From IMG/VR virus record IMGVR_UViG_3300030004_000014, positions 1 through 64,000 of that record: DNA of 64,000 nt. The stretch is one strand, 5' to 3'. Below, piece after piece: positions 27,501 to 37,489 of the stretch. The notes under the pieces are model-generated. The model did no database searches and was not told the DNA's origin. It worked only from the letters and a program-made list of their open reading frames with translations. Origin of the DNA: a virus. The translations under genes were made by a program, and so were the position numbers. Within the stretch, counting starts at the first letter, position 1; every line of letters starts with the position of its first letter.

Positions 27501-30500
27501 GCTGGTTTTGGTGCTGCTAAATTCTTAGGTGGAAAAGCTGTTGATTTATTAAACGGAGATGCTGTCAAGACATTAACAAAAGGCGGTGTTGGTTTAGCTG
27601 GTGTTCTTGGTAAGATGTATGGTGGTATGTTTGGTATGGGTTTAAAAGGATTGGGTGGTGCCGGTAAATTTGGAACTGGGTTATTGGGAAATATGTTAGG
27701 ATTTAATAAAGGTGGTGGAAATAAGAAGGATCTTGAAGAAATAGTTGGTAGAAGACTAGATACTATTATTGGTATTCTACATGGTAGTCATATACCAGTT
27801 CCTCCAAATTCTGGAAGAAATAGATTTAATAGAGTTGTTGGTGGAATGCATAATGTTGCTAATTTAAATAAAACAGTTAGAAATAAACTCAATGCAGTTA
27901 TGAGAACAACTAGTCAATTAAGACCTAGAGCAGAATCACATATAGAACAGAATGCTGATAGACATCCAGCTCTTATGAATATTGTTAGTGCTAATAGTCT
28001 TAATCACTATGCTAATATGCAACATACTCCCGCTAATAATGTTGATCATGATAATAATGATGAGCATCACGATAGTACAGCAGAGACACTTATCGAATTG
28101 GCTATTGGAAATTATTTAAAAGATAAAGCTATAAAAGGTGGTAAATATGTATTTGGTAAAACTGCTACTGGTGCAAAGTTTATTGGAAAAGGAGTTGGTA
28201 AAGGCGTAAGCCTTGCTGCAAAAGGAGTTGGTGCTTCTGCTAAAGTTGCCGGTAAAGGAGCTATGATTGTTGGTAAAGGTGCTGCAAAAGGAACATCTGC
28301 TGTGGTAAAAGGTGTTATTAATGTATTAGGAAAAACTAAGTATGGTAGGATGGTATCAGCTGCTGCATTAACGGCAGGTGCTGGCTATGCTGCTTATAAA
28401 GGTATGAATAGAGCTGATACGAGAGCCAAAGAAGATCAGCGTAGTCTTTATGGATCTGCTGGCGGTGCAGCACGAAATGCTGTTGCTACAGATGCTGCGG
28501 TTTATGGTGCTGCTGCTGTTGGTAGTAAACTTATTTCTAAAGCTGCTGGCAAACTCGGTATTGACATTGGTGCAAAATTAGCTGCTAGAGCTGGTGCTAA
28601 GCTTATTCCTGGTGTTGGTCTTGTACTAGGGACGGCTTCTGCTGTCATGCGGGCACGGCGAGGCGATTATCTTGGTTCTGTATTAGAATTTGCAAGCGGT
28701 CTTGTTTCAACTGTTCCTTTCGTTGGTACTGCTATATCGGTTGGTATTGATGGTTATTTAGCATATAGAGATTATAATAATTCTTATAAAGTTGCTGATC
28801 ATTCACAGAAGTTTATTACAAAAGATCGTGTTACTGCATATGGCTTTGATGTGAGATATAAAGAGGATGTTTTACAACTAGAACACGATGTTCATGTTGC
28901 TATGTCTGAAAAAGGAGCTAAAGTAACTAAAAGTAGATTAAGTTCTTTTGCTAAACTGTTTGGACTACCTGATCTATCGAAAGATCCTATTGCATATAAA
29001 TATTTCTTACTGTGGTATAATAATAGATTTGTTAATATCTTTTCAAGATACTGTGCTATTCTAAAATCATTTGGTTTACAGTATTCAGTACAAGACGAAG
29101 TAGATAAAAACACTATGAATAAAGTTATACCTGAGTTTCAAAAACAAACTGCTAATATTGTTAATCAACATAAATCACTTGTATTATCTAAATCTGCGTT
29201 TGATAAATATAAAGCCGACTATGAAAAAAGTGAAAAAGATAAACAACAAAAAGATAAAGATAAATTACATCCTAAAACTGTACCAAATACTACAACAGAT
29301 AATAAAGATAATAGTAATTTAAAAGTATTAACGGCTCTAGAAGTTAGTAAACTTAAAACAACACAAGTAAATAAGATATCACCAGAACATTTTCCTGATA
29401 AAAATAGTAATAGTAATAGTAATAGTAATAAGTCTACTAAAAAAGTCGTAGCTAGTCATGTCATGACACCAGCCGAAGTTATTGCAAATAGATCAAATAA
29501 ACTTCATGAAGATTCTCCAAGAGGATTCGATAGAGCAACTAAAACTGTTAAAGAAAATAATCCTAGAGATATTGCTAAGTTTAATAAGAAAGTTGTTGAA
29601 ACTTCTGTTGATCAATCTAGTACGGTTTCTAAATATGTAAAAGCTAAAGATGATGAATATGGTCCTCATATGCCTTCTGGTCCTGCAAATGACAATTCAA
29701 AAACTGTTGTTGGTAATGATAATACTGCATTAATAAGTAAAGCCAAAACAGCAGTTGCTGCTCCTTCTACTCCGTCAAGTCCGGACAGTCTTGGTTCATT
29801 AAGTGCTAAATTTGAATCTTCTGCAAAAGGGTCTTCTGCTGTTGGTTATGATAAAGTTGGTGGAACGTCATATGGTAAGTATCAGATAGCGTCTGCGGTT
29901 GGTACATTTAGTGCGTTTATTAAGTTCTTAAAATCTCAACCTGGTAATGGTCCTATTGTTGCACAGCGATTAGAATCTGCTGGTCGTGCTAATACTGGAT
30001 CTAAATCCGGTACTGTTCCTGACGAATGGAAAAAAATTGTTAGTGAAGGATTAATGAGTGATTATGAGCATGCATTCATTAAGAAAACTATATATGATAA
30101 AGCTCTTGATAAAATAAAAGGAAAAGCTAGAGAATACGTCGATAAATTTAAAGCAGTACAACAAGTATTGTGGTCAACTGCTGTTGGTAGTGGTGCCGGT
30201 GGCGCAGCAAATATATTTAATTCTGTTGGTGAAAAAGCACAAAATGTTTCAGAATTTATTAAAGCTGTTTATGAAAAACGTAGTACTAAATATGGTAGTT
30301 CTACTGCTGGTGTACAAGCAAGTATGGTAAATAGATTTAAGGATGAATCTAAACTAGCACTTGGTATGATTGGTGGAGAGGGTGATAGTACTATGCAAGT
30401 TGCTAGTGCATCGACTCCTTCTGCTCCTACGACAGATACAAAACAGGCACCCGCTAGTTCTGGTGGTACACAACCGGTACAGACGGCATCTGCTTCTAGC

Positions 30501-31013
30501 GATTCTTCTGGTATCGCAGGGTCTGGTCCTAGCGTTGGCGAAACACAAGCTAGTCAGTCTATTGCAAAACAATCAATGCCGAGTTCAAGTGGTGGTAATT
30601 CATTAGCTATGAATGCTTTTAATGGTATGGATAATACGGTATCAACATCAAATACTGTTGCACAGAGAAGAGGTGCAGTTGCTTCAACTGCTGCTAGAAA
30701 CAGTACGATGTCTGCTAATTCTACTGCCAGAGATATTACAACAACTGCTAATACTGTTGCTGATACTGCAAAAAGTATTGCTTCATTGACAAACGTTATG
30801 AAAACTGCATTTGGCGTTAAACAAGATGGTACAAGCATAATGCATGATATGCATAAAACATTAGCTACTAATACTAAACAACCTCCGATGGTCAATATGC
30901 CCATTTCTACACATCAGGATAATCGTACTCAGGTTAGTCATAATGAAGAAAGTGGTAATAAAGATGCTTATGATGGTTTTGGTATAAACATTCAAAAACA
31001 GATGGTGGGGTAA
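24537..31013 (+). CDS. Tape measure protein with lytic domain
   Basis: At 2158 residues this is by far the longest gene and should set tail length. Residues 1-900 are helical and basic. About 940-1065 and 1190-1260 are Gly/Ala/Leu-rich hydrophobic segments (KVYGHTLLGLGKAGFGAAKF; GKGVSLAAKGVGASAKVAGK) that could enter the host membrane. About 1745-1920 resembles a VgrG3-type muralytic domain: LGSLSAKFESS, then GGTSYGKYQIASAVGTFSAF and VQQVLWSTAVGSGAGGA. That Glu would be the catalytic candidate. The tail (about 1930-2080) is low-complexity Ser/Thr/Ala. Muralytic domains in tape measures help open peptidoglycan at DNA entry. The next gene begins 3 bases after the stop. Confidence 0.85.
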   Translation: MTDSIFNGLGLSDLKSIDNSSPPSIQKEQIKDINTPVKSPTTNIIDGLDLESDKLDNVMSKINNTFKTKNRVKELSIDLHSIDSNASLQNTSDLHSYILDRKKIATNLNTAFKGSVSKAVSGDNEKTKNTGATVKGEFDLAINTIINEKILLNGFTTLNRININQLQVLKNINKFNTSIFTNYLSQSLSLQYKQTALTKDLLNVTRAVGAIIEGKLDAIKINTSLSIPKKESMIDHIKGSIKKSFYDKIGRTVIDTGYDLGKKHLFDPTLTAVKDISSGRKSVKQVKDELSAHMKKQYDHYSKKTIDLKRHSFDVARRNGGKRTENVLDFLDDSGSYVKNKSMAAYSFTLDKLHEFNESDFKKDIINKYDTTSRRIGVNARNYKRKFDHLHLKDHIEEFMSDMTPDMIKRLANDKKLRDRYFRAKKKHIQDFINKNKTDLGAHYREVEKSLKDKVTCFEQYVDSNEFVHKNQVRYKALKRKIKRTDFKKEITNSKKSIGNRLTNIKNSIFDDNDIHDDITEDYVNSSHSNKSHIANDDIEILKLYINEINNYNRTGSGKIPSDVKKLANELGLIKKQSVKNKVRNLSSRYIPKAASKSEFTRITKNVRSTTTNSYNTAKDKVRDTYNSITEDGVLNKISKLKSGIGNKIPLSEETRDKILSYLPEINALAAGKKIAGVPLDVLEICGEAGILPSKIVSVARLADKAVDKGYLHHSAKGVTKRVLKGQLAYGTGGLGGSSEGNGIYGGGVNIDLNPLKESIDSFHQSFRTFSAASLKVFKSMQTGSGATGNGSGSINTVQEKTRMQKIMGKLKFWKKDNTPNNKPEEIGDIHKLFKAATTVVGGSASVYGKYLKFMGHIPAFGTKVLFGKHENDPFVDVYRKDQRDAGHPLVTKKQLEKGCYFKDGNPVRNVSYIKEPIFDKKGNMLVSEEDIKAGLVDIRGKNIANRKFTISRFGKMADITGMLGSKALGITGSLAKVYGHTLLGLGKAGFGAAKFLGGKAVDLLNGDAVKTLTKGGVGLAGVLGKMYGGMFGMGLKGLGGAGKFGTGLLGNMLGFNKGGGNKKDLEEIVGRRLDTIIGILHGSHIPVPPNSGRNRFNRVVGGMHNVANLNKTVRNKLNAVMRTTSQLRPRAESHIEQNADRHPALMNIVSANSLNHYANMQHTPANNVDHDNNDEHHDSTAETLIELAIGNYLKDKAIKGGKYVFGKTATGAKFIGKGVGKGVSLAAKGVGASAKVAGKGAMIVGKGAAKGTSAVVKGVINVLGKTKYGRMVSAAALTAGAGYAAYKGMNRADTRAKEDQRSLYGSAGGAARNAVATDAAVYGAAAVGSKLISKAAGKLGIDIGAKLAARAGAKLIPGVGLVLGTASAVMRARRGDYLGSVLEFASGLVSTVPFVGTAISVGIDGYLAYRDYNNSYKVADHSQKFITKDRVTAYGFDVRYKEDVLQLEHDVHVAMSEKGAKVTKSRLSSFAKLFGLPDLSKDPIAYKYFLLWYNNRFVNIFSRYCAILKSFGLQYSVQDEVDKNTMNKVIPEFQKQTANIVNQHKSLVLSKSAFDKYKADYEKSEKDKQQKDKDKLHPKTVPNTTTDNKDNSNLKVLTALEVSKLKTTQVNKISPEHFPDKNSNSNSNSNKSTKKVVASHVMTPAEVIANRSNKLHEDSPRGFDRATKTVKENNPRDIAKFNKKVVETSVDQSSTVSKYVKAKDDEYGPHMPSGPANDNSKTVVGNDNTALISKAKTAVAAPSTPSSPDSLGSLSAKFESSAKGSSAVGYDKVGGTSYGKYQIASAVGTFSAFIKFLKSQPGNGPIVAQRLESAGRANTGSKSGTVPDEWKKIVSEGLMSDYEHAFIKKTIYDKALDKIKGKAREYVDKFKAVQQVLWSTAVGSGAGGAANIFNSVGEKAQNVSEFIKAVYEKRSTKYGSSTAGVQASMVNRFKDESKLALGMIGGEGDSTMQVASASTPSAPTTDTKQAPASSGGTQPVQTASASSDSSGIAGSGPSVGETQASQSIAKQSMPSSSGGNSLAMNAFNGMDNTVSTSNTVAQRRGAVASTAARNSTMSANSTARDITTTANTVADTAKSIASLTNVMKTAFGVKQDGTSIMHDMHKTLATNTKQPPMVNMPISTHQDNRTQVSHNEESGNKDAYDGFGINIQKQMVG
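29403..29430 (+). repeat. AATAGT hexanucleotide repeat
   Basis: About 4.7 tandem copies in the tape measure gene coding an Asn-Ser run in a charged linker just before the lytic domain. Copy-number change would keep the frame and alter linker length. Confidence 0.7.
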
Positions 31014-31016
31014 TTC

Positions 31017-33026
31017 ATGACAAGCATAGCCGATAATAATGAAACACTTGTTAGAAATGCATTTATTGTATCATTTTCAGAAACTGGTGATTTTAATAAC
31101 TACATAGAAGTTCTTGGTTATGAACTTCAGTCTGATTTAGGAACTGATGGTAGTGGTACGGTTGATAATCCATCAACACCTACTGCTGTACAGTCTATGT
31201 TAGATTCTCCAAGTGCTGATGGTGCTATTCCTGTATATTTTACAAAGAGAAAATGTAGAGATACTTCTATTGGTGGAAATGATGCTATTAACTGTTTACC
31301 ACAATTTTGTAATAACGATGATATTCCATATGATTTAACATCGAGTAATGCAACTGGTGGTTATTTAGATGGAAATAATTCTAGTGGTATAGGTCAAATG
31401 GGCAGAGTTTATAGTCAGATGTATGATGATACAAAACGGATTGCATATTTTACATTTGGTGTTCCTAAATTTAATAACGTTGCTGATTTCTATTCAAAAG
31501 CAGTTAGTGATAAATTACTTAATTTAATGAATAACGGCGAGTCTAGTGTTACTATTGGTAATCTTGTTGGTACAGTTATTGGTACAATTATTAAACTTCC
31601 TGCTCTTCCGCTTATCTGGATTTATAATGCTGTCCAAGGCGCTACAAAAACACCTATTACAAAGTACTATGATTTTAAATCAACTATGCCTCTGTATTAC
31701 AGATGTGTCAATTCGTTTCTTATTTCATTAGCAATTAATATGGGTTTGTGTAATGATGGATATTTTACACAAGGAAATGCTAAATTAAATTTAGATCAAA
31801 ATGGTTCACAAACAGAACCGACAAGTACAGCACAAGAAGCTATTGCAGACTCTGTTGCAAGTAGTCTTTCTCCAGGTTCTGCTACTGATATGCCAGATCT
31901 ATTTAGAGATTATGGATTTGATATTTTTCAGATCATGTTAAGAAAACATAAGTATGAAGATGTTAATTTTAATATTGGTAGCATGTCTACAGATCAAGCG
32001 TTGCAGAACTTAATGAGTGGTTCGGTTACAACCGAAGATACTAGCGGAACTATCACAGATGATACAAGTACTAGTACTACTTCTATTATTGAAGAATTTA
32101 CAGACGATTTTATTACACAATTCGGATCACAGGTTGTTGGTACTCTTTATGATGCCGCATTATTTGTTGGGTTTAGAGTAGAAAAAGGCACTGATACATC
32201 TGAATCATTTGGTAATCAAACTGGTAAATCAGCTATGGAAGAAAGTGTTAACAGTAGAATAAGTCAAAATAGAGGAAATATTTTTAATACCATGGCTGGA
32301 AAATTATCTGGTACCGCTTTAGATGGTTTTGTTAAAGCTGGTATTGATGTTGCTAAAGGTGTTGTAGAAGGCGCTGGTCTTCAGGGTATTGAAAATGTTG
32401 TAGCCGGAACTGCTTATATAGACTTTCCTGAAGTTTGGATGAATAGTGATTTTAGCAGAAGTTATAGTTTAAATCTGTCATTAAGATCTCCTTATGGAGA
32501 TCCTTACTCACTGATGCAGAATCTTTATATTCCATATGCTATGTTGTTTTGTGCTGCTGTTCCTAGGTCGGCTGGTCAGGCTGCATATACATCACCTTTC
32601 TTATGTCGTGTTTATTGTCGTGGTATGTTTTCTATTCCATTGGGTATTATATCTTCTATGCATGTAAAACGCGGTGCTGATCAATATGGATGGACATATG
32701 GTGGATTACCAACATGTCTTGATATTAGTATGGATTTAAAAGATCTATCTCCCGCTCTGTATGTTGCTATTGGTGGTGATGCAGATGGTATCCCTGATAT
32801 CTTTGGTGCTAACTCATCATTCCAAGAATATATGGCTACGTTATCTGGTATTGGTTTGAAAGAACGCATGTCTTTCTTTATTAATATTAGAAAGAAAGCT
32901 GAATATATACTAAAGTTACAATCTGCTACTAAGTTATCTCCTTTCTATTGGGGTATGGTCGCTGGTGATTCATTACCAGGAAGATTGATATCTCGTTTTA
33001 TTCCATCTCGACTTAATACAAACTAA
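31017..33026 (+). CDS. Putative tail/baseplate protein after tape measure
   Basis: 669 residues starting MTSIADNNETLVRNAFIVSF. The C-terminal part (about 480-600) has a pattern I associate with baseplate-hub/tail-tube initiator proteins: YSLNLSLRSPYGDPYSLMQN, then CRVYCRGMFSIPLGIISSMH and YGGLPTCLDISMDLKDL. A hydrophobic stretch at about 180-205 (VGTVIGTIIKLPALPLIWIY) is odd for such a protein. Placement right after the tape measure matches T4 genes 48/54, though homology is inference. It ends at a hairpin. Confidence 0.65.
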   Translation: MTSIADNNETLVRNAFIVSFSETGDFNNYIEVLGYELQSDLGTDGSGTVDNPSTPTAVQSMLDSPSADGAIPVYFTKRKCRDTSIGGNDAINCLPQFCNNDDIPYDLTSSNATGGYLDGNNSSGIGQMGRVYSQMYDDTKRIAYFTFGVPKFNNVADFYSKAVSDKLLNLMNNGESSVTIGNLVGTVIGTIIKLPALPLIWIYNAVQGATKTPITKYYDFKSTMPLYYRCVNSFLISLAINMGLCNDGYFTQGNAKLNLDQNGSQTEPTSTAQEAIADSVASSLSPGSATDMPDLFRDYGFDIFQIMLRKHKYEDVNFNIGSMSTDQALQNLMSGSVTTEDTSGTITDDTSTSTTSIIEEFTDDFITQFGSQVVGTLYDAALFVGFRVEKGTDTSESFGNQTGKSAMEESVNSRISQNRGNIFNTMAGKLSGTALDGFVKAGIDVAKGVVEGAGLQGIENVVAGTAYIDFPEVWMNSDFSRSYSLNLSLRSPYGDPYSLMQNLYIPYAMLFCAAVPRSAGQAAYTSPFLCRVYCRGMFSIPLGIISSMHVKRGADQYGWTYGGLPTCLDISMDLKDLSPALYVAIGGDADGIPDIFGANSSFQEYMATLSGIGLKERMSFFINIRKKAEYILKLQSATKLSPFYWGMVAGDSLPGRLISRFIPSRLNTN

Positions 33027-33035
33027 GTTTAAATG

Positions 33036-33065
33036 ACATAGAGGGACCACGAGGTCCCTCTATGT
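33036..33065. terminator. Hairpin terminator
   Basis: Stem ACATAGAGGGACC/GGTCCCTCTATGT with an ACGA loop, after the tail operon. Confidence 0.8.
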
Positions 33066-33123
33066 TGTTAATCATGTTTTAAAATTATAGTATAGATTTG
33101 GCCCATTTTAAGGGATATCCATC

Positions 33124-34509
33124 ATGGATTTCAAAGAGGCAACAGATTCAGTTTTGTCATATCTATTAGACGTTTGTTTTAGTAAATTATCAAGTCTTCC
33201 TACTTTGGGAAAAGAAGATATTAAAAAGATCATCGATACTCTAATTATTGAAAAGAAAGCTACTATTGCTGTAAATACAGATCTTGGTATTTGTGTTACT
33301 AGACTTGTTGATTTCGGCAATTGGGATGATTATTGCTATGGTATCGTTGATACGGTTGCTAAAGATATTGCTAAATATATTAGTACTAATTTACATTTCA
33401 TCAGAAATGATGCTGTTGATATTGCTACTCATATTTCCAATAAAATTGAAAGCAATTTACCAAATGTTGAAGACCCGATTATATATGAAAAGAATATTAT
33501 TGATTGGGGTCGCTTAAATGATGAAAATTTGATGTCTAATGTTTCATTGATTTTAAATAATAGATTCAATATGGAATCTATTGCCTCCACTGTCGGTTCT
33601 TCTGTAATTGCTATTAATAGAATTAAAAATTCTAAGATCAAAACAATCCATACTGATTATATTACTAAAGTTCTTAAATCGACAGAGTGTAATGAATTTA
33701 CCAGTATTCTTACTGATAATATTTCTTTTGCTAGATTTGTCATTGACTTAGCAGATAAGTTAGCACACGCCTTTTATAGAACTAATCTAAAATCAATTAT
33801 TGAAAAAATTGATTACTATGAAGATAAAATTATTCATCTTGGTGCCGACAATGAATTTGGGGAATCTGCTCCCGCTCTCGATGAAAATATTGAAGTCTTA
33901 AAAGTTGTTATTATGTTAACTCGTTATGTTCTCAATTACTATCGTAATATCAATAAAGATGTTTTATTCTTTGATAAGACCACGATCAATTCTGATGCTT
34001 TACATGATGTTGACCACGATGCTGTTGATTTATATTCTATCTTTATCAATAGTAGTAAGTATAATGGACGAGATGTTCGTTTTGGTGTCACGAAAGATTA
34101 TGTTAATTCTTCTAAAGAGAATCTTAAAGATATTGTTGAAGCTACACAGAATGAGCGCAATAATAATTTTAAAATCATCTATGAGAATAAACAACGTGAA
34201 TTGTTAATTTATGAGATGAATATGTATTATAAAGACTTGATTGAAAAAGATCCTAGAGCTAATATTCTTATTGATAAATTGAATGATTCTATTGGTTTAT
34301 CGATCAGTCTTTTGAATACAAATTCTCTGGTTGATATTTTGGTCAAATTTGTTATTGAAATGGAAGATAATAAACTTATGAAATTGTTATATACTGCCAT
34401 TAATTATTATATCAACAAATTAGTTGATGTTAAAGAAATCTCTTCTGAAGACATCGCAACAACTTTATATTTGGGAACTGGTGATACTATCTTGACTGTT
34501 ATCGAATAA
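33124..34509 (+). CDS. Unknown helical protein, 461 aa
   Basis: Not recognised. Mostly helical and acidic, with long hydrophilic helices and no membrane segment. Good ribosome site (AAGGGAT) and an AT-rich promoter-like element (TTATAGTATAGATT) about 35 bases upstream. It sits alone between hairpins at 33036 and 34525. In style it resembles the unknown proteins at 40155, 41131 and 54350, so it may belong to a set of large helical virion or scaffold proteins. Confidence 0.75.
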   Translation: MDFKEATDSVLSYLLDVCFSKLSSLPTLGKEDIKKIIDTLIIEKKATIAVNTDLGICVTRLVDFGNWDDYCYGIVDTVAKDIAKYISTNLHFIRNDAVDIATHISNKIESNLPNVEDPIIYEKNIIDWGRLNDENLMSNVSLILNNRFNMESIASTVGSSVIAINRIKNSKIKTIHTDYITKVLKSTECNEFTSILTDNISFARFVIDLADKLAHAFYRTNLKSIIEKIDYYEDKIIHLGADNEFGESAPALDENIEVLKVVIMLTRYVLNYYRNINKDVLFFDKTTINSDALHDVDHDAVDLYSIFINSSKYNGRDVRFGVTKDYVNSSKENLKDIVEATQNERNNNFKIIYENKQRELLIYEMNMYYKDLIEKDPRANILIDKLNDSIGLSISLLNTNSLVDILVKFVIEMEDNKLMKLLYTAINYYINKLVDVKEISSEDIATTLYLGTGDTILTVIE

Positions 34510-34524
34510 TCTATTTATGACTTG

Positions 34525-34556
34525 ATCACGGGAAGGGCGTAGGCCCTTCCCGTGAT
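34525..34556. terminator. Bidirectional hairpin terminator
   Basis: 14-bp stem with GTAG loop between the convergent ends of the 461-residue gene (+) and the baseplate-like gene (-). Confidence 0.8.
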
Positions 34557-34565
34557 AAGTACATC

Positions 34566-37475
34566 TCAATTTGATAATTTAAATGTAATATTAATATTAG
34601 GCTCTAACGACAATGTATTTGCAATAGGATCACAAACAAGTTGTAATGGGATAACTGGAATCATATTTGTATTCTGATTAAACAAAGTTTGTAGTGAAGT
34701 ATCGCCGTTGATACCATTAACATCAGCAGATGTAATCTGATCGGGGAATGCATTTTCAATTAATGATTCAATATATGTCATTGATATAGTTTCTTCTGTA
34801 AGAACAACATTTATAATATCGATAACTTTATTCTTAATAACATTCTGACTGGATTCACTATCTATAACAGACATTGTCACATAGAGAGTCATATCAAATA
34901 TCAAGCCAATATCAACAGTTGTTGTTTTACCATTTCCAATATATAAAGTAATATTTCCAATTGAGTTATTAGGAACAAAGTACAACTCTGTTCTTTCTAA
35001 CAAACTATTTTGCATAGTTGTAATAGTAGTAAGGTACGAATTGACAACAGAAGATAAATTCGATACAAAGGATATATCTGTTGTATTATCACTATAAAAC
35101 AGTCTAATATCAAATAACATTGAAGTGATGTAATATACTAATGTTCTATCGGCCATAACAATAGGATTGCCAAACTCATCTAATACTAAATCATTGATAT
35201 TGTGTTCAATTATTTTATTTCCTGTAGCATCTAGAACAAAGTCTCCACTATTATGAATAATTGTTAATTCAGGAACTCCATTATTAATTGTATATGTAGG
35301 AACCCCAGTACTATCAGTTGCATATACATCATTCTGATAGGTATGATAAACAGTACTGATATATTTTTTATATGTTTGTGAACTATAAGAAGCATCTGTA
35401 ATATTAAAGATTGTATTTGATAAATTAGTACCAAAAATAATATCAATAGATTGTTTACTAATACCAATATATTTAGTATAAGGACTTATTAATGATCCAG
35501 TAATCGTAGAGTCAATAGCTGCTCCAGTGATAACACCAGGAGCTACTAAAAAATAAACTTCAAATGTAGTTTCTAAATCTATATAACAATCTGTAGTATC
35601 TGTTTGTGTTTGATACAATGTTGTTTCAAAAGTATCGTCATTTTTAATAAGGTATGTTGTTGGAATAGACACTTCATAAACATACATGGAAGAACCATTT
35701 GTAGCAGTCTGTATTCCGCCATATGTTGCATAAGCATACATGCTACTACTATCAGAAGCAACTGTTTTTAAAAGAACAACAACATTAGATTGATCAATAG
35801 CTGTCATATCTGATGTAGGAATACACCCTAATGTAATATTAAAACCACCAGTACCATTATCTAAATGATTAACGATCACATCGACAATAGAGATCTGTGC
35901 ACTCACATTTGAATTTTCAGCAATGAAATTGATATTATTACATTTAGGAGAAGTAAGATCATAAGAAACTGAAACGGGATAATCTTCTGATAAATATGTT
36001 ACAATATGGAAAGGACATTTTAAAATAGTTTCGTTGTTTAATAATGTTGCCAGGTCAGTTTTTGATAATTTATCTAAACCAGAAACATATGTATCTGTTA
36101 GTGGGGTTGCGACCATACTTATTTTAGAATATGTATAATACATTGTTGGTAGTATAGTTATTGTATTACTATTAAAGTTAAGAATAGATTTAATGTCTGA
36201 AGTATTTGTTGTATCTATTTGAATATTACCATTAACTAAAGGAACATATGAATTGGCACCACCAGAAATAGTAGCACTACCATTAAGAATACGAGATGTG
36301 ATATTATCAACATATCGTGTTAATGTAAATCCATTCTTAGCAAAGAATGTTTCTAATTCTTCTTCTGTCACAGGGACTGAATCATCCAGAGCATCTGCAT
36401 TAATAGCTGCTTTTAACTGATCAAATGTTAATGCACTAGAACCTCCTGTAATAACAGTATCTAATGGAGTTAAACTCAATGTTGATAAATTCTTTAAAAT
36501 AGAAGAATATGAAGTCACATCATAGAAATCTAAGTTAAGATCGATATTACCAGTAGAAGACTCTACTGATGTAATAACATAGTCTAATGATCCTTGTGTT
36601 GTATATGTTTCAATTAATATCTTGTTTCCCATAAGTCCACTAGAAAAATAAACTGATGGAATAGTTACAACATAAGACGATATGTCTGAATAAATATCAA
36701 GCTTAGCTGTAGGAACAGTAACATCATAAACATCTTTTGTTAATGTATATTCAATTTCTTCCCATGCATTATTTGTTCCAGTATTTGTATAAATCCTAGC
36801 AGCATAAAACTGATCAGTATAAGGAATAGACATATTAAAACCTTCAGTATCCGTAATCGTTTTTTGACTGACGGATACATCAAATTGAAAAACAGGGATG
36901 TCTATACTAATTAGACTTAATAATGAAAATGAATATGGTCCAATTGTTGTCAAAACATTAGATGATAATGTATAAAGAGGATTTATAACTGAAGTATCCC
37001 AATAAATATTAAATGTGTTTGTAACACTATTGATATCTATATTGATAGGATAATAAATACCAAATGTTAAATTTCCAATTGTAAAAATAGTTCCTCTCGG
37101 TATAACAACTCTATTGTACTGAGAATTATATTTAATAGCATTACTAATGAGGTAATTTGCATCTAGAGTAACACGTACTGTTGTATTAGCAGGTCCTGCT
37201 GTAATTTTTACGAAATCGAAGTTACTAACATGATAGAGCAGTTCTTTCATAGTTGTAGCTCTTTGAGCATAATAAACATTATTAGCACTTTTGAATAGAT
37301 TAACTGATTGTGAACACATAGAAGACCCAGCTTCTAATAAATTACAAAAAGCATTATTAGGATCAGCGATATCATATATTCCATTTTGTCTATTGGAAAT
37401 TTCATCTAGAATTTTATAAACCATAGTTCCCGGATTTGCTAATATTTCACTTCCTAATGTAATATCATCAAACAT
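34566..37475 (-). CDS. Putative baseplate wedge protein (gp6/J-like)
   Basis: 969 residues. The first 150 show a layout like gp6/J-type wedge proteins: NPGTMVYKILDEISNRQNGI, DPNNAFCNLLEAGSSMCSQS, ATTMKELLYHVSNFDFVKIT, then PANTTVRVTL. The rest is beta-rich, Thr/Ser/Asn-heavy and long for the family. Baseplate wedges link the hub to the fibres and drive sheath contraction. The assignment rests on pattern memory, so treat it as tentative; a large peripheral baseplate protein is the alternative. It follows the 394-residue gene by 14 bases. Confidence 0.6.
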   Translation of the reverse strand: MFDDITLGSEILANPGTMVYKILDEISNRQNGIYDIADPNNAFCNLLEAGSSMCSQSVNLFKSANNVYYAQRATTMKELLYHVSNFDFVKITAGPANTTVRVTLDANYLISNAIKYNSQYNRVVIPRGTIFTIGNLTFGIYYPINIDINSVTNTFNIYWDTSVINPLYTLSSNVLTTIGPYSFSLLSLISIDIPVFQFDVSVSQKTITDTEGFNMSIPYTDQFYAARIYTNTGTNNAWEEIEYTLTKDVYDVTVPTAKLDIYSDISSYVVTIPSVYFSSGLMGNKILIETYTTQGSLDYVITSVESSTGNIDLNLDFYDVTSYSSILKNLSTLSLTPLDTVITGGSSALTFDQLKAAINADALDDSVPVTEEELETFFAKNGFTLTRYVDNITSRILNGSATISGGANSYVPLVNGNIQIDTTNTSDIKSILNFNSNTITILPTMYYTYSKISMVATPLTDTYVSGLDKLSKTDLATLLNNETILKCPFHIVTYLSEDYPVSVSYDLTSPKCNNINFIAENSNVSAQISIVDVIVNHLDNGTGGFNITLGCIPTSDMTAIDQSNVVVLLKTVASDSSSMYAYATYGGIQTATNGSSMYVYEVSIPTTYLIKNDDTFETTLYQTQTDTTDCYIDLETTFEVYFLVAPGVITGAAIDSTITGSLISPYTKYIGISKQSIDIIFGTNLSNTIFNITDASYSSQTYKKYISTVYHTYQNDVYATDSTGVPTYTINNGVPELTIIHNSGDFVLDATGNKIIEHNINDLVLDEFGNPIVMADRTLVYYITSMLFDIRLFYSDNTTDISFVSNLSSVVNSYLTTITTMQNSLLERTELYFVPNNSIGNITLYIGNGKTTTVDIGLIFDMTLYVTMSVIDSESSQNVIKNKVIDIINVVLTEETISMTYIESLIENAFPDQITSADVNGINGDTSLQTLFNQNTNMIPVIPLQLVCDPIANTLSLEPNINITFKLSN

Positions 37476-37489
37476 CGATCTTGTCTCCT

